From the NCBI RefSeq assembly GCF_000619905.2, contig NZ_CP012371.1:2480001-2544000 (forward strand): DNA of 64,000 bases. The letters are read 5' to 3'. Positions 8,091 through 18,702 of the stretch are shown piece after piece. A program made the position numbers and the translations under genes. How positions within the stretch are numbered: position 1 is the first letter of the stretch; each line of letters starts with the position of its first letter. The notes under the pieces were generated by a model. That model was not told the origin of the DNA, ran no database searches, and worked only from the letters and a program-made list of their open reading frames with translations. This DNA is from Nitrosospira briensis C-128 (GTDB lineage Bacteria > Pseudomonadota > Gammaproteobacteria > Burkholderiales > Nitrosomonadaceae).

Positions 8091-9437
8091 TTACAAGATC
8101 AGGATAACGCGGTAGTCGTTGACATTCGTATGGGTTGGGCCGGTAACGACCAAATCACCAAGCTGCTGAAAGAACGTATAAGAATCGTTGCGGGCAAGCA
8201 ATGCCGATGCGTCCATCCCTGCCTGCCTTGCACGGTATAAGGAATCAGGCGCGGCGATCGCGCCCGCATTGTTTTCCGTTCCGTCTATGCCGTCGGTATC
8301 GCAGGCGAGCGCATGAATATTCTCTGCACCACCGAGCTCAACGGCAAGAGATAACAGGAATTCAGTATTTCGTCCGCCACGTCCGCGATGGGTGCTATGG
8401 TCACCATAAGTGCCGTTTCGCTTTTTACCCAATGTAACGGTCGTTTCGCCGCCCGAGATTAGCGCTAACGGGGGTCTCCAAGGATGCCCATACCGGCGGA
8501 TTTCCCTGATCAAGGCTGCGAAGACCCTGGCGACATCGCGTGACTCGCCGGTAACGGAATCACCCAGTATTACAGCGGGAATGCCTTGAGTACGAAAATA
8601 TTCGGCGGCGGCCACCAACGATTCGTGCGCGGTAGCGATCACCCGGTTTTCTACGCGACTGAATGCCGCATCGCCCGGTTTAGGGGTCTCGCCAAGCTTG
8701 CCGTTGGCGCCCGCCAGCAATATTTCCGTCACGGCATCGGGTGCCTGGATGCCGTGATATTCGATGATTGTGAGCGCATCCGCGTATGTTGTGGGGTCCG
8801 GTGCGCAAGGACCGGATGCGACATGGGTTGGATCGTCGCCAGTTACGTCGGAAATTATCAATGCCAGTACCGGCGCGCGGCTTGAAGCCGCAAGCCTTCC
8901 CCCCAGGACAGCGGAAAGATGCTTGCGGACGGTGTTGATCTCTTGAATTGTTGCGCCACAATGGAGCAATTCCGTGGTGACGGTTCGGAGATCGATCAGC
9001 GAAATACCCGCTACCGGCAGCGATAGCAAGCTCGACCCGCCGCCGCTCAACAAGCAAAGCAGGAAATCATCCGTACCGAGTTTTTTTACTTCCGCCAGAA
9101 GATTACGTGTGGCTTCTTCACCCTGTTCATCGGGTACCGGATGTCCGGCTTCGATAACCTGGATCCGATCGAGCGTCAAGCCGTGACCGTAGCGGGTGAG
9201 GACGATACCATCCAGCGACGCATCGTTTTGCCAATGTTTTTCCACTGCCATCGCCATCGCTGCCGCCGCTTTGCCTGCACCGACGACCAGTGTACGACCC
9301 CGAGGTAATCGATGAGGTAATTGATGACGCAATTGTGGCGGCAAATGCCGGGGTACTATAAGCAGGGGATCGGCTGCGCTGACTGCGGCATGAAAGCTAT
9401 TGAGCAGAAGGTTGCGGGCATGCTTATGAATGCCCAT
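8091..9437 (-). CDS. ttuD: Glycerate 2-kinase (TtuD/GckA, MOFRL family)
   Basis: Type-2 glycerate kinase (DUF4147 plus MOFRL domains), phosphorylating glycerate with ATP; older annotations call it hydroxypyruvate reductase. Evidence is the N-terminal [12 protein letters not shown], the glycine-rich [13 protein letters not shown] near residue 135, [15 protein letters not shown] near 205, and the C-terminal [18 protein letters not shown] and TNVND motifs. It may feed photorespiratory-type glycerate into glycolysis. The frame opens at 9461; the ATG at 9437 gives the more usual start. Either start overlaps the 3' end of uvrA (stop at 9424), so the two are probably translationally coupled. Confidence 0.9.
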   Translation of the reverse strand: MGIHKHARNLLLNSFHAAVSAADPLLIVPRHLPPQLRHQLPHRLPRGRTLVVGAGKAAAAMAMAVEKHWQNDASLDGIVLTRYGHGLTLDRIQVIEAGHPVPDEQGEEATRNLLAEVKKLGTDDFLLCLLSGGGSSLLSLPVAGISLIDLRTVTTELLHCGATIQEINTVRKHLSAVLGGRLAASSRAPVLALIISDVTGDDPTHVASGPCAPDPTTYADALTIIEYHGIQAPDAVTEILLAGANGKLGETPKPGDAAFSRVENRVIATAHESLVAAAEYFRTQGIPAVILGDSVTGESRDVARVFAALIREIRRYGHPWRPPLALISGGETTVTLGKKRNGTYGDHSTHRGRGGRNTEFLLSLAVELGGAENIHALACDTDGIDGTENNAGAIAAPDSLYRARQAGMDASALLARNDSYTFFQQLGDLVVTGPTHTNVNDYRVILIL

Positions 9438-12285
9438 ATCCGCGTTGCCGCTGCTGATCATGAGTTGAGGAACTGAGCGCCGTTTTCAGGTAGTGCCCGG
9501 TAAAGCTCTTTTCGTCCGCTGCTATTTGCTCCGGCGTTCCCTGGGCAATGATCTCTCCGCCGCCCCCTCCGCCTTCGGGGCCAAGGTCGATAATCCAGTC
9601 AGCGGTCTTGATCACATCCAGGTTATGTTCGATGACGACTACGGTATTGCCATGGTCGCGCAAGCGATGCAACACTTTCAGCAATAGATCGATGTCCTGG
9701 AAATGCAGGCCTGTCGTGGGCTCGTCCAGAATATAGAGCGTGCGGCCAGTGTCGCGTTTGGAAAGTTCAAGCGACAGCTTTACCCGCTGGGCTTCGCCCC
9801 CCGAAAGCGTGGTCGCGGACTGGCCCAGGGTGATATAGCCCAGGCCGACATCCAGCAAGGTTTGCAGCTTGCGCGCCACGACCGGCACGGGGCTGAAAAA
9901 CTCGCGTGCCTGTTCCACCGTCATATGCAGAATTTCGTTGATGTTTTTTCCCTTGTACTGGATCTCCAGTGTTTCGCGGTTATAGCGCTTGCCATGGCAG
10001 ACATCGCATGACACATATATATCCGGGAGAAAATGCATTTCAACCTTGATCATGCCGTCGCCCTGGCAGGCTTCACAGCGCCCGCCCTTGACGTTGAACG
10101 AGAATCGCCCGGGTCCATAGCCGCGCTCACGCGCCTGGGGAACACCGGCGAACAACTCCCGGACTGGCGTGAACAAGCCGGTATAGGTGGCCGGGTTTGA
10201 GCGTGGCGTGCGCCCGATGGGGCTCTGGTCCATGCTGATGACCTTGTCGAAAAAGGCCAATCCATCCAGATTCCGGTATGGCGCGGGCTCCGCGGTGCTG
10301 CCATATAGATGGCGAGCGGTTGCATGATAAAGCGTTTCGTTGATGAGCGTGGATTTGCCTGAACCGGATACGCCGGTTATGCAGACGAATAATCCGACAG
10401 GCAGGTTGAGGTTGACGTTCTTCAGGTTATTGCCGGATGCGCCTTCGATCCTGAGCCAGCGATCGCTTTTCGGTTCGGTGCGTTTTTCCGGCAGCGCGAT
10501 GGCCAGTTCACCCGAAAGATATTTACCGGTGAGTGAGCCGGGATCCTGTTGAATAGCCTCGGGTGTTCCCTGTGCGATGATCAGTCCGCCATGCTCGCCC
10601 GCACCCGGGCCCATGTCCACCACATGATCGGCGGTAAGTATGGCGTCCTGGTCGTGTTCCACCACGATGACGCTATTGCCGAGATCGCGCAGATTCTTGA
10701 GCGTTTCCAGTAGGCGTCCATTGTCCCGCTGGTGCAGCCCGATGGAAGGCTCATCCAGCACATACATTACGCCGGTCAGACCTGATCCGATCTGGCTGGC
10801 GAGGCGGATGCGCTGGGATTCTCCACCGGACAAGGTGTCGGCGGAACGATCCAACGACAGATAATCCAACCCGACATTGTTGAGAAATAATATGCGACTG
10901 GAAATCTCCTTGATGATTCTTTCCGCGATGGCAAATTTGTGCCCCGTCAGTGTTACCTGGTCAAAAAAAACCTTCGCCTCCTTCAGCGGCAGCGCGTTGA
11001 CTTCATAAATAGCGCGCCCTCCCACGTGGACATGGCGTGCTTCGCGGCGTAGCCGGGTTCCGCCACATTCAGGGCAGGTTTGGGAATTGAGGTATTTCGC
11101 CAGTTCCTCACGCACGGCGAGCGATTCGGTTTCCTTGTAACGTCGCTCCAGATTGGGAATGATGCCTTCAAAGGTATGTTTGCGATAGCTGCGTTTACCG
11201 CTCTCGTTCAAATACGAGAATGAGATTTCTTCCTTGGCTGATCCATGCAGGATGATATCTTGCAGATTCTCGGCAAGCTGTTCAAAGGGTATTTCCAGAT
11301 CAAAATCGTAGTGGTTGGCAAGGCTCGCCAGCAACTGGTAATAAAATTGATTACGCCGATCCCAGCTCTTGATTGCGCCGGAAGCCAGCGACAGATGAGG
11401 AAACGCCACCACCCGCTTAGGGTCGAAAAAGGTTATTTTCCCCAAGCCGTCACACTTGGGGCACGCACCCATCGGGTTGTTGAAGGAAAATAAGCGGGGT
11501 TCGAGTTCCGGCAGGGAGTAGCTGCATACCGGGCAACTGAACCTGGCCGAAAAAAGATGCTCATGGCCTGAATCCATTTCCACCGCCAAAGCGCGTCCGT
11601 CGGCATGGCGCAGTGCGGTTTCGAACGATTCCGCCAGTCGCTGCTTGGAATCGGGTGAAACTTTGAGCCTGTCCACCACGACTTCCACCGTGTGCTTTTT
11701 ATTTTTCTGCAACTTCGGCAGCGCATCGATCTCATGCACTTCACCATCGATTCGCAACCGCACAAAGCCCTGTGCGCGCAGTTCATCGATCAAATCCATT
11801 TGCTCGCCCTTGCGACCTACCACCAGCGGCGCCAGTATCATCAGCCTGGTTTCCGCGGGTAGCCGCATGACGTGATCAACCATTTGCGAGACGCTTTGCA
11901 CCGTCAGCGTGATGCCGTGATCAGGGCACTGCGGATCGCCCACGCGCGCAAACAGCAGGCGCATGTAATCATGTATTTCGGTAACGGTGCCGACGGTGGA
12001 GCGCGGGTTATGCGAAGTCGCTTTTTGCTCAATGGCTATGGCGGGAGAGAGCCCCTCTATCAGATCGACGTCGGGTTTTTCCATCAATTGCAGAAACTGG
12101 CGCGCATATGCCGAGAGCGATTCCACATAGCGCCGCTGGCCTTCCGCATACAGGGTGTCGAACGCGAGCGAAGATTTGCCGGACCCGGACAAGCCGGTGA
12201 TGACGATCAGCTTGTTTCGCGGCAAATCAAGACTGATGTTTTTGAGATTGTGCGTACGCGCACCGCGAATTTTTATAAGTTCCAT
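9424..12285 (-). CDS. uvrA: Excinuclease ABC subunit UvrA
   Basis: Damage-recognition ATPase of nucleotide excision repair, 953 residues, full length. Two ABC ATPase modules are visible: Walker [20 protein letters not shown] near residue 31 and [18 protein letters not shown] near 645, with signatures [14 protein letters not shown] and [14 protein letters not shown] and Walker [11 protein letters not shown] and [10 protein letters not shown]. Zinc-binding cysteines appear as CPVC/CPKC in the first half and [17 protein letters not shown] in the second. It is transcribed away from the yajR-ssb pair and overlaps the glycerate kinase gene downstream. Confidence 0.98.
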   Translation of the reverse strand: MELIKIRGARTHNLKNISLDLPRNKLIVITGLSGSGKSSLAFDTLYAEGQRRYVESLSAYARQFLQLMEKPDVDLIEGLSPAIAIEQKATSHNPRSTVGTVTEIHDYMRLLFARVGDPQCPDHGITLTVQSVSQMVDHVMRLPAETRLMILAPLVVGRKGEQMDLIDELRAQGFVRLRIDGEVHEIDALPKLQKNKKHTVEVVVDRLKVSPDSKQRLAESFETALRHADGRALAVEMDSGHEHLFSARFSCPVCSYSLPELEPRLFSFNNPMGACPKCDGLGKITFFDPKRVVAFPHLSLASGAIKSWDRRNQFYYQLLASLANHYDFDLEIPFEQLAENLQDIILHGSAKEEISFSYLNESGKRSYRKHTFEGIIPNLERRYKETESLAVREELAKYLNSQTCPECGGTRLRREARHVHVGGRAIYEVNALPLKEAKVFFDQVTLTGHKFAIAERIIKEISSRILFLNNVGLDYLSLDRSADTLSGGESQRIRLASQIGSGLTGVMYVLDEPSIGLHQRDNGRLLETLKNLRDLGNSVIVVEHDQDAILTADHVVDMGPGAGEHGGLIIAQGTPEAIQQDPGSLTGKYLSGELAIALPEKRTEPKSDRWLRIEGASGNNLKNVNLNLPVGLFVCITGVSGSGKSTLINETLYHATARHLYGSTAEPAPYRNLDGLAFFDKVISMDQSPIGRTPRSNPATYTGLFTPVRELFAGVPQARERGYGPGRFSFNVKGGRCEACQGDGMIKVEMHFLPDIYVSCDVCHGKRYNRETLEIQYKGKNINEILHMTVEQAREFFSPVPVVARKLQTLLDVGLGYITLGQSATTLSGGEAQRVKLSLELSKRDTGRTLYILDEPTTGLHFQDIDLLLKVLHRLRDHGNTVVVIEHNLDVIKTADWIIDLGPEGGGGGGEIIAQGTPEQIAADEKSFTGHYLKTALSSSTHDQQRQRGYGHS

Positions 12286-12388
12286 CGGCTGCTTCCATTT
12301 GGCTGCTCATAGACTACCTGCGGCGACATGCCGTTACTTGGACTATCCGTAACATCCTGAGCCGAGGCTATCTGAGTGCCGGTCAAAC

Positions 12389-12404
12389 CTGTTAATATAC
12401 GCAA
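12389..12404. promoter_or_regulatory. Imperfect LexA-like box between uvrA and the yajR-ssb unit
   Basis: CTG-N10-CAA with a TTAATATA centre lies about 104 bp upstream of uvrA and 27 bp upstream of the divergent MFS gene. The E. coli-type SOS box is CTG-N10-CAG, so one arm is off by a base. The site is where an operator shared by uvrA and ssb lies in enterobacteria; the match is weak. Confidence 0.3.
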
Positions 12405-12430
12405 CTTTCCGCATTTCCCCAATCTGATTC

Positions 12431-13816
12431 ATGTCCTCCTCATTACCTCCCGATAAAATGTCGCCCATAGAGCTGCGCGCTACAGCCGGCCTGGCGGGAA
12501 TTTACGGGCTGCGCATGTTGGGGATGTTCATCATTCTGCCGGTATTCGCGTTCTATGCCGAGCATCTCCCCGGTGGCGCCAGCTATACGCTGGTGGGTAT
12601 CGCGCTTGGCGCATATGGATTGACTCAGGCCATACTGCAAATTCCGTTTGGCTGGCTATCCGACCGTATCGGCCGCAAGCCTGTCATTTACATCGGATTG
12701 ATCCTGTTCGCAATCGGCAGTTTTGTTGCTGCATCCGCCACCGATATTTACGTGGTGATCCTTGGGCGCGTCATCCAGGGTGCGGGGGCAATTTCCGCGG
12801 CTGTGATGGCGCTTGCCGCCGACCTTACCCGTGAAGAGCACCGGACCAAGGCAATGGCCGCGATCGGCATGACCATAGGTGCGACCTTTGCGCTCTCGTT
12901 GATTATTGCACCAGCATTAAATAATGTGATCGGTGTGCCGGGAATTTTTGCGATGACCGGCGTGCTGGCACTACTGGCGATGGTGGTTGTTTTCAAAATC
13001 ATTCCCGATCCGGTAATCAGCCGCTTCCATTCCGATACCGAAGCATCCGCCGGACGTTTCCGGAATGTGTTGCGCAACCCGCAACTGCTGCGCCTGGATT
13101 TCGGCGTGTTTGCATTGCATGCGACATTGATGGCGCTGTGGCTGGTGGTGCCGTTGTCGTTACGCACGACCGGATTGGCGGCGGACCACCACTGGCAGGT
13201 ATATTTACCGGTGCTGCTCCTTTCCATGGTATTGATTGTTCCGGCGATCATTTATGGTGAAAAAAAGGCCAAGCTCAAACAGATATTCGTCATTTCGATA
13301 GCTGTATTGCTTGCCAGCCAGGTAATGCTGGCCTATGCCTTCGATTCGCTATGGGGAACGACCTTGGCGTTGCTGGTGTTCTTCACCGCCTTCAACCTTC
13401 TGGAAGCGACTTTGCCCTCGCTCATTTCCAAGATTGCGCCGGTGGGCGCAAAAGGCACCGCCATTGGCGTCTATAGCAGCGTCCAGTTTCTCGGCGCATT
13501 CGCAGGTGCAACCGCGGGTGGCTATTTGTATCAGCATTATGGGGCCTCTGCACTCTATGCATTCTGCGGAGCCCTGCTTGCATTATGGCTTGTTTTTGCC
13601 GTTACGATGAAAGCCCCTGCCGCTGTGCGCACCAAAATGTATCATGTGCAAGAGATGGATACGGGCACGGCCAGCGGTCTATCCCGCCAGCTGGCGGCGC
13701 TGCCCGGCGTGCATGAGGCGCTGGTGCTGGCGAGCGAAGGCGTGGCCTATCTGAAAGTGGATATGAGAGGTTTCGACGAAGAAGGCGTTGTTCAATTATT
13801 GGGGGGAGAAGCGTAA
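12431..13816 (+). CDS. MFS transporter with C-terminal ferredoxin-like domain (YajR-like)
   Basis: 461-residue major facilitator with twelve predicted membrane segments. The MFS signature after TM2 is [13 protein letters not shown] (~residues 74-86). After the last helix (~residue 390) a soluble tail of about 60 residues includes [28 protein letters not shown], resembling the YAM/HMA-like domain of E. coli YajR (similar total length). The transported substrate is unknown. Its stop overlaps the ssb start (TAATG), so the two are translationally coupled, and the unit is divergent from uvrA. Confidence 0.85.
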   Translation: MSSSLPPDKMSPIELRATAGLAGIYGLRMLGMFIILPVFAFYAEHLPGGASYTLVGIALGAYGLTQAILQIPFGWLSDRIGRKPVIYIGLILFAIGSFVAASATDIYVVILGRVIQGAGAISAAVMALAADLTREEHRTKAMAAIGMTIGATFALSLIIAPALNNVIGVPGIFAMTGVLALLAMVVVFKIIPDPVISRFHSDTEASAGRFRNVLRNPQLLRLDFGVFALHATLMALWLVVPLSLRTTGLAADHHWQVYLPVLLLSMVLIVPAIIYGEKKAKLKQIFVISIAVLLASQVMLAYAFDSLWGTTLALLVFFTAFNLLEATLPSLISKIAPVGAKGTAIGVYSSVQFLGAFAGATAGGYLYQHYGASALYAFCGALLALWLVFAVTMKAPAAVRTKMYHVQEMDTGTASGLSRQLAALPGVHEALVLASEGVAYLKVDMRGFDEEGVVQLLGGEA

Positions 13817-14280
13817 TGGCATCAGTCAACAAGGTAATACTCATTGGCAATCTCGGTAAAGACCCCGAGACGCGTTATATGCCAAATGGCGACGCCGTGA
13901 CCAATATCACTTTGGCAACCACGGAAAATTGGAAGGATAAAAACGGCGAAAAACAGGAAAAAACCGAATGGCATCGCGTCACCTTTTATCGCAAGCTTGC
14001 TGAAATCGCCGGCGAATACCTGAAAAAAGGCCGTCCGGTATATGTGGAGGGACGGTTGGAAACGCGCAAGTGGACTGACAAGGCGGGTGTTGAGCGCTAT
14101 ACCACCGACATCATCGCCAGCGATATGAAGATGCTGGGTAGCAAACCCGGCAGCGCCGGTTTTGATTCGGATAGGGAAGGGCGGGACGAGGGCAGTTTCG
14201 CGCCGAGCCCGTCGGGGAGTAAAGCCCCTGCTAAAAGCAGCAGTGGGTTTGACGATATGGATGATGATATTCCGTTTTAG
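13816..14280 (+). CDS. ssb: Single-stranded DNA-binding protein
   Basis: 154-residue SSB with an N-terminal OB fold (residues 1-~108: [54 protein letters not shown]), a Gly/Ser-rich linker and the acidic tail DDMDDDIPF that recruits partner proteins. It binds ssDNA as a tetramer in replication, recombination and repair. It is coupled to the upstream MFS gene by a TAATG overlap and followed by a clear terminator. Confidence 0.97.
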   Translation: MASVNKVILIGNLGKDPETRYMPNGDAVTNITLATTENWKDKNGEKQEKTEWHRVTFYRKLAEIAGEYLKKGRPVYVEGRLETRKWTDKAGVERYTTDIIASDMKMLGSKPGSAGFDSDREGRDEGSFAPSPSGSKAPAKSSSGFDDMDDDIPF

Positions 14281-14315
14281 GAGCTACTTTTTATTTGAAT
14301 GTTATATTTCAACTT

Positions 14316-14348
14316 AAAACCAGCGTAAAAGCTGGTTTTTTGTTTTTT
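14316..14348 (+). terminator. Rho-independent terminator of ssb
   Basis: Perfect 9-bp stem AAAACCAGC / GCTGGTTTT with a 6-nt loop followed by a T-rich tract, 36 bp after the ssb stop. Confidence 0.85.
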
Positions 14349-14398
14349 ACAGCTCGTAATTTACTAGATTGTTTTACTGATATACGCCAGCACGATAG

Positions 14399-14671
14399 AC
14401 ACTTTATCGGTTTGTTAGGATTGCGGATGCGTTTAAGGCGACGAAGGAGCGGCTGAGGAATGAGCGCCCTGAGATGAAGGCACCACCGAGCATGAGTGTT
14501 GCTATTGAGCGCATCACGCGTCTTACTATTGAGAATGAACGTTTGAGGCGGGAGAATAGCAATTTATTGGAACAGTTCGTTGTCTGGCCATACAACGCTC
14601 ATGTAAGAGGCTTAACTGATACCGACCTCAGCAGAGCCTTGCCTTCAATTGACCGCCGCAAAACAGAGTAA
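14399..14671 (+). pseudogene. 5'-truncated coiled-coil protein fragment
   Basis: An open frame follows the stop at 14396 with no start codon until the ATG at 14474, yet the residues before that ATG (RIADAFKATKERLRNERPEM) continue the same basic, helical style. The rest has a coiled-coil stretch (RLTIENERLRRENSNLLEQF) and ends PSIDRRKTE. It resembles the small accessory proteins encoded beside Tn554-like integrases, but I do not firmly recognise it. Probably the 3' remnant of a mobile-element gene at the left edge of the accessory block. Confidence 0.4.
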
Positions 14672-14936
14672 ATACTATATATGCTGCGCTGCTACAGCAT
14701 AATAATCTCGGTAAGCAAACTGAACTCAGACAAAATTAAAATTGAGCTGTTACGATCTCTCTACAAGGCGGACAACGGTTAATAAATTAACGGATCAGTT
14801 ACACGCATGCAGCTTGAAGCAGGCAGATAATAAGAGTGAGGCGTAGTTCCGACCTGTGGTTCATTAACGTTGGGGCGTCGCGCAAGGTAGAATCTCGTAC
14901 TCGGTGTGAAGTTCATGCCCCTTCCCTTGAGAAAAA

Positions 14937-16235
14937 ATGCTCCAAGTACATGAAATAGCTAATCCTAAGCGTCACCTCGACCCTGAGGAGGTTGCGGGGA
15001 GGAAGTTGTTTCCGTACTATGCCGGCTTCTCTGGCGCATTTGTTGAAAGCACACTTTCTTTGCTCAATTTACCGTGTAACGCTAAGGTATTGGATCCATG
15101 GAATGGAAGTGGAACTACAACAGTGGCGGCCTTTAGAAGGGGTTTGACCGCGATTGGCTCGGATCTCAATCCTGCGATGGCCTTGGTCGCCAAGGCAGCC
15201 TTTGTATCGCGGCTGGATGTAGAGAGTTTGATCCCGTTAGCCCATTCCATCATAGACAAAGTCGATGATGGGTATGAAGGTATGGAAGAAGATCCGTTGG
15301 GAAATTGGTTTCACCCACGATCTGTCTCACTTGTGCGGGGCATAGAAGAGCGAATTAATCGCACCCTCATATCACATGGTACATATACACATTTAGACTC
15401 CCCTAATGCGTTGGAGAAGGTGACGCCGCTAGCTGCGTTCTTCTACCTTGCTTTATTTCGAGTGACGCGTCGTTGGGCTCAGGGCTTTGCAGTATCCAAT
15501 CCGACATGGATTCGAGTGGCCAAGAATACCAAGGAGAAAAAGCATCTCACAAGACAAGGCGTCTCTAAGCTCTTTATACAAGAGGTGAAATTGCTGTGTG
15601 AGCGCCGCGAGCGCTTTCCTATTTACCGCGACACTGACGCAAATCGCCTTCAGCTGTTGCTTGCAAATGCTGAAGACCTTCCGTTAGAAAAGGAATCAAT
15701 TGACGCGATTATTACCTCGCCACCGTATTGTACGCGCATCGATTATGCCGTAGCTACATATACTGAACTGGCTGTGTTGCGAATCGGTGGAGTGAGCTTT
15801 TCAACGTTACGCCGCGCTTTGACGGGAAGCTCGACTGTTCAGAAAAATTCTATTGGAATTAATCCTGAATGGGGGCATGAGTGTGGGAATTTTCTTCGTG
15901 CAGTGTATGAACATCCATCAAAGGCATCAAAGACTTATTATTTTAAAAATCATTCGCAATACTTTGATTCGTTTTACAAATCATTGAGCGAAGCGGCTAG
16001 AGTGTTGGCACCGAAAGCGCCTTGTACTCTTGTCGTTCAGAACTCTTACTATAAGGAAATTCGAAATGACATCGCAGTCATTACTAGTCAAATGGCAGAG
16101 AATTTAGCGATGTCCTTAGTTAGGCAGGCTGACTTCTCAGCCTCTCGTTCAATGGTCGAAGTAAACCAACGGTCAAAGAAGTACATAGGTAATAGATCTA
16201 CGATTGAAAGTGTTTTGTTTTTTAGGAAGAGCTAG
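14937..16235 (+). CDS. DNA methyltransferase (TSPPY-type, N4/N6 amino class)
   Basis: 432-residue site-specific DNA methyltransferase. The AdoMet-binding motif I is VLDPWNGSGTTTVAAF (~residues 51-66, with the FxGxG position as WNGSG) and GSDLNPAM follows. The catalytic motif IV is TSPPYCTRIDYA near residue 262, which places it among amino-methyltransferases (N6-adenine or N4-cytosine). Motif I preceding motif IV suggests a gamma/zeta-like order, and the ~190-residue insert between them may contain target recognition. No cognate endonuclease of a standard R-M type is adjacent. Instead it converges on a DUF262-HEPN pair, abutting it stop to stop. Target sequence unknown. Confidence 0.88.
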   Translation: MLQVHEIANPKRHLDPEEVAGRKLFPYYAGFSGAFVESTLSLLNLPCNAKVLDPWNGSGTTTVAAFRRGLTAIGSDLNPAMALVAKAAFVSRLDVESLIPLAHSIIDKVDDGYEGMEEDPLGNWFHPRSVSLVRGIEERINRTLISHGTYTHLDSPNALEKVTPLAAFFYLALFRVTRRWAQGFAVSNPTWIRVAKNTKEKKHLTRQGVSKLFIQEVKLLCERRERFPIYRDTDANRLQLLLANAEDLPLEKESIDAIITSPPYCTRIDYAVATYTELAVLRIGGVSFSTLRRALTGSSTVQKNSIGINPEWGHECGNFLRAVYEHPSKASKTYYFKNHSQYFDSFYKSLSEAARVLAPKAPCTLVVQNSYYKEIRNDIAVITSQMAENLAMSLVRQADFSASRSMVEVNQRSKKYIGNRSTIESVLFFRKS

Positions 16236-16946
16236 CTAGCCAGCCGCTGCTTCGCGATATGCCGCCCTATATCGTGAGCGTACGAACCTGAGCTCAGTAG
16301 CATGTTCTTCCATAGTATCCAAGAAGTGCGAGCATATATTGTAGGCTGCATTCAACCTGGTTTCGATATCTTGAATTGTTAGGCCTTTGCCGATATTGCT
16401 CGCAGCCTCTCTACCATGGGCCACCGCATTTCGTTTTTCTGTAATTTCTTTAAAATAGCCAACATCGCTTTCTGCTGCTGTAGGAGGTTCTTTGATGCCT
16501 AGGCACATAAATATTTCCAATACAGTTTTAGGATATACATTGTGAAGAAATGTTCCGAACACTGTATCGGGAATGCTGCAGGGAACCTTTAATTCAAGCG
16601 CAGAAAATATTGCTCTGCGTGCTTCCCACTTCTTTTTTTCTCCGCTACTTCGTGCAGATGTTAGCTGGGAGTCTAACGCTATCGAATGCAAAGAATATTC
16701 CAAATGTTTGGTGTTAACTTTAAGCCCGCATAGGTGGTTTATAAAGCTTTGAGTCCCTTGGGTAATCGCATATTCGATTGCGCCATACAACGACACATAT
16801 ACCAGTCCTCGTAATATTAAGGAAATTGAGCTTGGCGGAAGAAAAACGCTACCTTGTGGCTCCTCCTGTTTGATTTTTTTTAGTAGTTCTCGAGCCTCAG
16901 ATAGCCGTGCGTTCATGCCATCTCGCGCGTACTGGCAGATAGTCAC
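16236..16946 (-). CDS. HEPN-domain protein (MAE_28990/MAE_18760-like)
   Basis: 236-residue protein whose C-terminal half carries the HEPN RNase signature RxxxxH as EKRNAVAHGREA (~residues 171-182), with a preceding helical region (LILRGLVYVSLYGAIEYAI) as in the MAE_28990-type HEPN proteins. HEPN proteins of this type are often metal-independent RNases or toxins in defence loci. Its start overlaps the DUF262 stop by 4 bp (ATGA), so the two form one translational unit. Its stop touches the methyltransferase stop within the palindrome GCTAGCTAGC. The family call is from motif and layout, not from a search. Confidence 0.7.
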   Translation of the reverse strand: MTICQYARDGMNARLSEARELLKKIKQEEPQGSVFLPPSSISLILRGLVYVSLYGAIEYAITQGTQSFINHLCGLKVNTKHLEYSLHSIALDSQLTSARSSGEKKKWEARRAIFSALELKVPCSIPDTVFGTFLHNVYPKTVLEIFMCLGIKEPPTAAESDVGYFKEITEKRNAVAHGREAASNIGKGLTIQDIETRLNAAYNICSHFLDTMEEHATELRFVRSRYRAAYREAAAG

Positions 16947-17989
16947 AACGCGTCTCGTACGTATTCAATCCGTCCAATAACAAATCTTTTTTGATTTGAT
17001 CCTGCACCAGTGAAAGACTTTAGAGTCTTGTCTTCGATTAGTGGTGGAAGTTTCTCCACATCCACCGCTTTCCCTTGCCTCAGCGCTAGAGCAACACCTA
17101 CGGCAAAGGCTTCGTAAAGGTTAACGGGAGTCACAGCTCTACCGCGTGATATCCCTTTCGGAAAAGCTGCTTTCAAAAGGTTAATCGTTCGATCGAAAAG
17201 CTCACTATCTGCTGCGCTAATTCCTGAATGACGATTGTCATTCATATAGATATTCAGGAAATCTTTCACCGAATGGTCGAAGTTTTGATAGTTGTTAAGG
17301 TAGGCGAAAAATCGAAGAACAAGCTCTTCGTAAGTACCGTTGAGGCCCTTAGTGTCATGAACTTTGACAACGCTTCGAAAGTCTTTGCGTGAAGCCATTT
17401 TTTTTATGTTTTCATTGAAGACGCCTCGATAGACACAGTTTCGAATCTCCTGAGGAGTAAGAGACACTCCTCCTGTATTCAATCGTTCAAATAAATCAAA
17501 GCGGACAGCAAGGTTACTCCTATCATTTAAAACAGTTATTCTTACCGGCCTCGTAGAAAAGTGAAGCTGGATTGATTTTGGGAGCTCTTGAAAAGTAACT
17601 CCATTAAAAGAGTCAAGTTTATCTAGCCCTTTTAACTTCAATGGCTCCTCGCGCTTGATTTTTTCCAGCAGTTCAGGGTTTCCGAAAAAATGGCTTAATG
17701 ATCCTAATCGTTGCACTCCATCGACAACCTCCCATGTGGAGTCAAGATTGGTAGCCATAAATAGGCTCGGCACCGGAATGCCTAGAAAAACTGACTCAAT
17801 GAGAACCGATTGTCTTTCAGTATCCCAAATGAATTGTCTCTGATATTCAGGAGGAACAAAAATGTCGCCGGTCCCAACCATTTCTAAAACTTGTCGAACT
17901 GAAAGATCGTAACTATCGAAGGAAACAGTCTTGCGCTTGCTTTCAAGCTGAGCTTGAATCAAAGATATTTGTTTAGCCGTAAGCGCCAT
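16943..17989 (-). CDS. DUF262 domain protein (GmrSD/ParB-like nuclease fold)
   Basis: 348-residue DUF262 protein. The N-terminal domain has the family landmarks VPPEYQRQFIWDTERQSVLIES (about residues 42-63), GIPVPSLFM and WEVVDGVQRLGSL (DGxQR, ~108-112), the ParB/Srx-like fold used by type IV enzymes such as GmrSD for nucleotide-dependent DNA cleavage. RLNTGGVSLTPQEIRN follows. The usual fused C-terminal DUF1524 HNH domain is absent, so any second activity would have to come from the overlapping HEPN gene. A perfect palindrome lies about 55 bp upstream of the ATG. Gene-pair architecture and the adjacent methyltransferase suggest anti-phage defence (inference). Confidence 0.85.
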   Translation of the reverse strand: MALTAKQISLIQAQLESKRKTVSFDSYDLSVRQVLEMVGTGDIFVPPEYQRQFIWDTERQSVLIESVFLGIPVPSLFMATNLDSTWEVVDGVQRLGSLSHFFGNPELLEKIKREEPLKLKGLDKLDSFNGVTFQELPKSIQLHFSTRPVRITVLNDRSNLAVRFDLFERLNTGGVSLTPQEIRNCVYRGVFNENIKKMASRKDFRSVVKVHDTKGLNGTYEELVLRFFAYLNNYQNFDHSVKDFLNIYMNDNRHSGISAADSELFDRTINLLKAAFPKGISRGRAVTPVNLYEAFAVGVALALRQGKAVDVEKLPPLIEDKTLKSFTGAGSNQKRFVIGRIEYVRDAL

Positions 17990-18041
17990 GAGTTAGCCTT
18001 TGGTTTCGCCGTCGCATCGGCGCATGGTTAGGATTGTTTGA

Positions 18042-18065
18042 TATTATTCTCATATGAGAATAATA
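18042..18065. promoter_or_regulatory. Perfect 24-bp palindrome upstream of the DUF262-HEPN operon
   Basis: TATTATTCTCAT followed immediately by its exact reverse complement, 53-76 bp upstream of the DUF262 start on the opposite side from the operon. Size, symmetry and position fit an operator bound by a dimeric regulator. No regulator gene is adjacent, so the binder is unknown. Confidence 0.5.
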
Positions 18066-18702
18066 GGAAAACGTAGGTGGTTTGGTTTTATTCGATTCTG
18101 CTTCAAACCAAGTGCTAAGACGATGGTAGGTGGATAGCAGCACCATATTCATTAGTATACAGAGGGACTTGTGACGGGTCATTTGGATTAGCCCATGCAT
18201 TGAGAAGGCCCCTTCGACAATTGCACTCTTGCAAGGCTATAGCTTATTCAAACACCGAAGCCATTGCACCGTATAATTTGATCACCAAAGTGACGGCGGA
18301 AGTGAACTTGCTTAAGTTGTAACGGTTCTTTTTTAGCAAAATGTTGTGTTTGAGGAGCAGAAAGATAGAATCTAACTAAAATCGCAACGTTATTACTGTT
18401 TTACTATTAAGTATTAATTGTATGCAGTTGAATTTAAACCAAATTAGACAAAAAATTACATTAATGGTAGCAAGAACCGTTTTAATATTACATTAATCAT
18501 TCTGACGACTAAAATTCTCTCTTGAACTGAACAGGAATATTTTTATTTAACATGATGCTCATTTCTGATATTCATTTTGCCGTTATAGAGGAATCCGCGT
18601 TAGCGGTATTGTCGATAGTCTTGCTTTGCCGGCAATCAAATTCTTACTGAGAAAAACAGTGTGGAGCCAGCCTCTAACCTAACCCTCGCCAACGGAAATT
18701 TA
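18066..18702. other. AT-rich intergenic region without a supported gene
   Basis: About 640 bp, markedly AT-rich from 18330 to 18560, with stops in all frames. It likely holds the promoters of the DUF262 operon (left side) and the HhH gene (right side). No RNA or repeat structure was recognised. Confidence 0.5.

Noticed and set aside
18661-18702. GTG start 14 codons upstream of the HhH protein
   Set aside because: It would place the signal peptide internally; the ATG at 18703 gives a standard exported ComEA-like protein.
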